Origin: Candidatus Helarchaeota archaeon
GTDB taxonomy: Archaea; Asgardarchaeota; Lokiarchaeia; Helarchaeales; JABXJV01
Assembly: GCA_013375355.1 (NCBI GenBank)
Contig: JABXJV010000481.1
Location: 1 to 6,028 of the forward strand
Reading direction: 5' to 3'
DNA length: 6,028 bases
Shown: positions 4,711 to 6,028 of the stretch, piece after piece
Layout: each line of letters starts with the position of its first letter
Position numbering within the stretch: the stretch's first letter is position 1
The notes under the pieces: generated by a model
Seen by the model: the letters and a program-made list of their open reading frames with translations, nothing else
Told to the model about the DNA's origin: nothing
The model's database searches: none
Made by a program: the position numbers and the translations under genes

Positions 4711-5568
4711 ATGAGATATAAAGGTTGTAGTTTTGTACCTATAAATTTCGAAGACAAAGAGAAAATTGAAAATATGCTACCAATTGAAATTGGGGTCATC
4801 GGAGGCTCTGGAAACTATGATCCAACGTTTATGAAAGATCCGATGGAACTCAAAGTTCATACCCCTTATGGAGCCCCCTCTGACCATTTTGTAATTGGAT
4901 ATGCTAAAGATCGTAAAGTTGCTTTCCTTGCGAGACATGGAAGAGGACATGTAATACCCCCGCATAAAATTAATTTTCGAGCAAATATCTGGGGATTTAA
5001 AGCTCTAGGAGTTACAAGGTTGTTATCTCCAGGAGCATGTGGAAGCCTTCAGCCCGATGAAATAGATGTCGGTGATTTTGTAATATGTGATCAAGTTTTT
5101 GACAGGACTTTTGGGCAAAGAGCAGATACCTTCTTTGAAGGAGGTGTAGTAACTCATATTCCATTTGCGCACCCCTTTTGTGATGAATTGCGGAAAATAG
5201 CTTTTGATACAGGAAAAAACTTAGGCTTAAAATGTCATTCCAAAGGAACTTATGTTTGTATCAACGGACCAAGATTTTCAACATCTGCAGAATCTAGATT
5301 TTATCAAAGCCAAAAATTTTCTGTTGTTGGTATGACAGTCTATCCCGAATGCATTTTAGCTAGAGAGGCAGAAATTTGTTATACAAGTATTGCAATGGCA
5401 ACCGACAAAGACGTCTACGGAGAAGAACCTGTTGACATTGCAGAAATAATAAGAGTTGTTTCTCAAAATGTGGATAATGCTCGAAAATTAGTATTTGAGA
5501 CTATTCCAAAAATTCCAAAAACTCGAAGTTGTGAATGCGGAAAAGCTCTAGAAACGTCAATGATTTGA
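4711..5568 (+). CDS. mtnP: S-methyl-5'-thioadenosine phosphorylase (MTAP)
   Basis: This enzyme phosphorolyses methylthioadenosine to adenine and 5-methylthioribose-1-phosphate. It is a 285-residue member of the trimeric nucleoside phosphorylase family (human MTAP is 283). Motifs in order: the phosphate loop IGVIGGSG (27-34), ARHGRGHVIPPHKINFRAN (74-92), GACGSL (108-113), SKGTYVCINGPRFSTSAES (177-195), GMTVYPE (207-213), and ATDKDVY (230-236). Asp232 and Asp234 correspond to human Asp220 and Asp222, which recognise the 6-aminopurine, and Met208 lies 24 residues before Asp232 as Met196 does in the human enzyme. This favours MTA over inosine or guanosine. The C-terminus carries a Cys-Glu-Cys motif (Cys274, Cys276). 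The CXC motif of the Sulfolobus MTAPII ends at the same distance from the C-terminus and is linked there to disulfide chemistry. An N-terminal extension of about 15 residues precedes the core. It lies 32 bp after apt, the gene that reuses its adenine product. Confidence 0.94.
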   Translation: MRYKGCSFVPINFEDKEKIENMLPIEIGVIGGSGNYDPTFMKDPMELKVHTPYGAPSDHFVIGYAKDRKVAFLARHGRGHVIPPHKINFRANIWGFKALGVTRLLSPGACGSLQPDEIDVGDFVICDQVFDRTFGQRADTFFEGGVVTHIPFAHPFCDELRKIAFDTGKNLGLKCHSKGTYVCINGPRFSTSAESRFYQSQKFSVVGMTVYPECILAREAEICYTSIAMATDKDVYGEEPVDIAEIIRVVSQNVDNARKLVFETIPKIPKTRSCECGKALETSMI

Positions 5569-5614
5569 CCTTCCTCTCTTCTTTTATTCTATTTTTCAAT
5601 TAGATTTTTATAAA
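5569..5614 (+). terminator. Pyrimidine-rich terminator after mtnP
   Basis: The 46-bp gap between converging stops is rich in T and C on the + strand, with T runs at 5582-5585, 5592-5596 and 5605-5609. This fits U-tract termination of the apt-mtnP transcript. The - strand of the gap is correspondingly T-poor, so it offers little for the iron-sulfur gene. Confidence 0.5.
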
Positions 5615-6028
5615 TTATATATTTCCTTTCTTTTTTGCGCTTTCTAGTATCTTATCCATAAATGAACATTGTCTAGACCAGTCACATTCAATCGCTTGTT
5701 CAGGACAATAAAGATCACATAAATAGCATCGATTACAATCTTTCACCCATTTAGGGTATGGATCTAAAACTATCGCATCTATAGGACACAATTCAGCACA
5801 ATCACCACATTGAGTACATTTTTCTTCATTCAGTTGAAATTCTGGAAACCAATTCTCCATAAACGGTTCGGACCTTCCCTTCCATCCCCCTTCTGCCCAT
5901 TTATTATCTTTTGACCAGAAATCCGTTTTTTCTGGTGTATTTGGATCTAGAGTTTTATTAATTAAATTTTTACCAAACTCTTTTGCCTCAGCAAGTTCCT
6001 CTGCGGTTGGATGTCCCAGACTTGAAGG
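5615..6028 (-). CDS. 2[4Fe-4S] ferredoxin-domain protein, probable C-terminus of a flavodoxin-ferredoxin (EFR1-like) fusion (partial, 5' end outside window)
   Basis: The frame encodes two ferredoxin-type motifs, CTQCGDCAELCP and CNRCYLCDLYCP, each CX2CX2CX3CP, for two [4Fe-4S] clusters and electron transfer. An ATG at 5860 would give a free-standing 81-residue ferredoxin. However, the frame reads on without a stop to the window edge, giving at least 137 residues, and no good Shine-Dalgarno precedes that ATG. The upstream part begins SSLGHPTAEELAEAEKFGK, like the last helix of flavodoxin-fold proteins. It is followed by a Trp-rich linker (FWSKDNKWAEGGW, then MENWFPEF). The Pro-x-Trp between the two clusters (PKW) also resembles EFR1-family flavodoxin-ferredoxins. 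I therefore infer an N-terminal flavodoxin domain outside the window. Two further Cys follow the second cluster. The iron-sulfur protein call is firm; the fusion family is a reasoned guess, and a substrate or partner cannot be named. Confidence 0.85.
   Translation of the reverse strand, partial: PSSLGHPTAEELAEAKEFGKNLINKTLDPNTPEKTDFWSKDNKWAEGGWKGRSEPFMENWFPEFQLNEEKCTQCGDCAELCPIDAIVLDPYPKWVKDCNRCYLCDLYCPEQAIECDWSRQCSFMDKILESAKKKGNI

Noticed and set aside
4777..4965. A 62-codon - strand ORF within mtnP
   Set aside because: It is antisense to the conserved phosphate-binding part of the phosphorylase and has no family resemblance.
5615..5860. Free-standing 81-residue ferredoxin starting at ATG 5860
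   Set aside because: The frame continues open to the edge with protein-like sequence and no good ribosome-binding site precedes this ATG, so a longer, truncated gene is more likely.

Overview
The window reads as ordinary chromosomal DNA from an AT-rich archaeon. The evidence is a RIO2-type kinase, an archaeal Sm-like protein, a multi-OB-fold replication protein A with a zinc finger, a short archaeal-type ThiC, Shine-Dalgarno motifs matching the archaeal/bacterial GGAGGTGA core, and TTTATAWN-like TATA boxes. A single-polypeptide RPA with several OB folds argues against Crenarchaeota, which use a one-OB SSB. It fits Euryarchaeota or an Asgard-type lineage, but the sequence alone does not decide. 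Several genes appear to start with TTG.

Layout from left to right: (1) 1-242, the 3' end of a RIO2-like kinase gene on the + strand, cut by the window edge. (2) 273-527, an Sm-like (SmAP/LSm) gene on the - strand, convergent with the kinase. (3) 528-758, a divergent intergenic region with candidate promoters, two short inverted repeats and the thiC ribosome-binding site. (4) 759-2078, thiC on the + strand. (5) 2088-3827, rpa on the - strand, only 9 bp from thiC and convergent with it. (6) 3828-4144, a 317-bp divergent intergenic region with TATA boxes facing both ways and a perfect 22-bp palindrome. (7) 4145-4678 and 4711-5568, apt and MTA phosphorylase, a two-gene + strand unit. (8) 5569-5614, a T-rich convergent spacer. 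(9) 5615-6028, the C-terminal part of an iron-sulfur protein on the - strand, with two [4Fe-4S] ferredoxin motifs. Its reading frame stays open to the window edge.

The clearest functional pairing is apt with MTA phosphorylase. The phosphorylase releases adenine from methylthioadenosine (a by-product of polyamine synthesis and related SAM chemistry), and Apt returns that adenine to AMP using PRPP. The other genes are single-gene units: Sm and RIO2 (RNA handling and ribosome maturation), RPA (single-stranded DNA binding) and ThiC (thiamine pyrimidine synthesis).

I see no CRISPR array, insertion sequence, tRNA, rRNA or phage-like gene, and no strong case for an undescribed system. The points most worth a second look are the small palindromes in the two divergent promoter regions, the short cysteine spacing and start site of ThiC, and the truncated flavodoxin/ferredoxin-like gene at the right edge.
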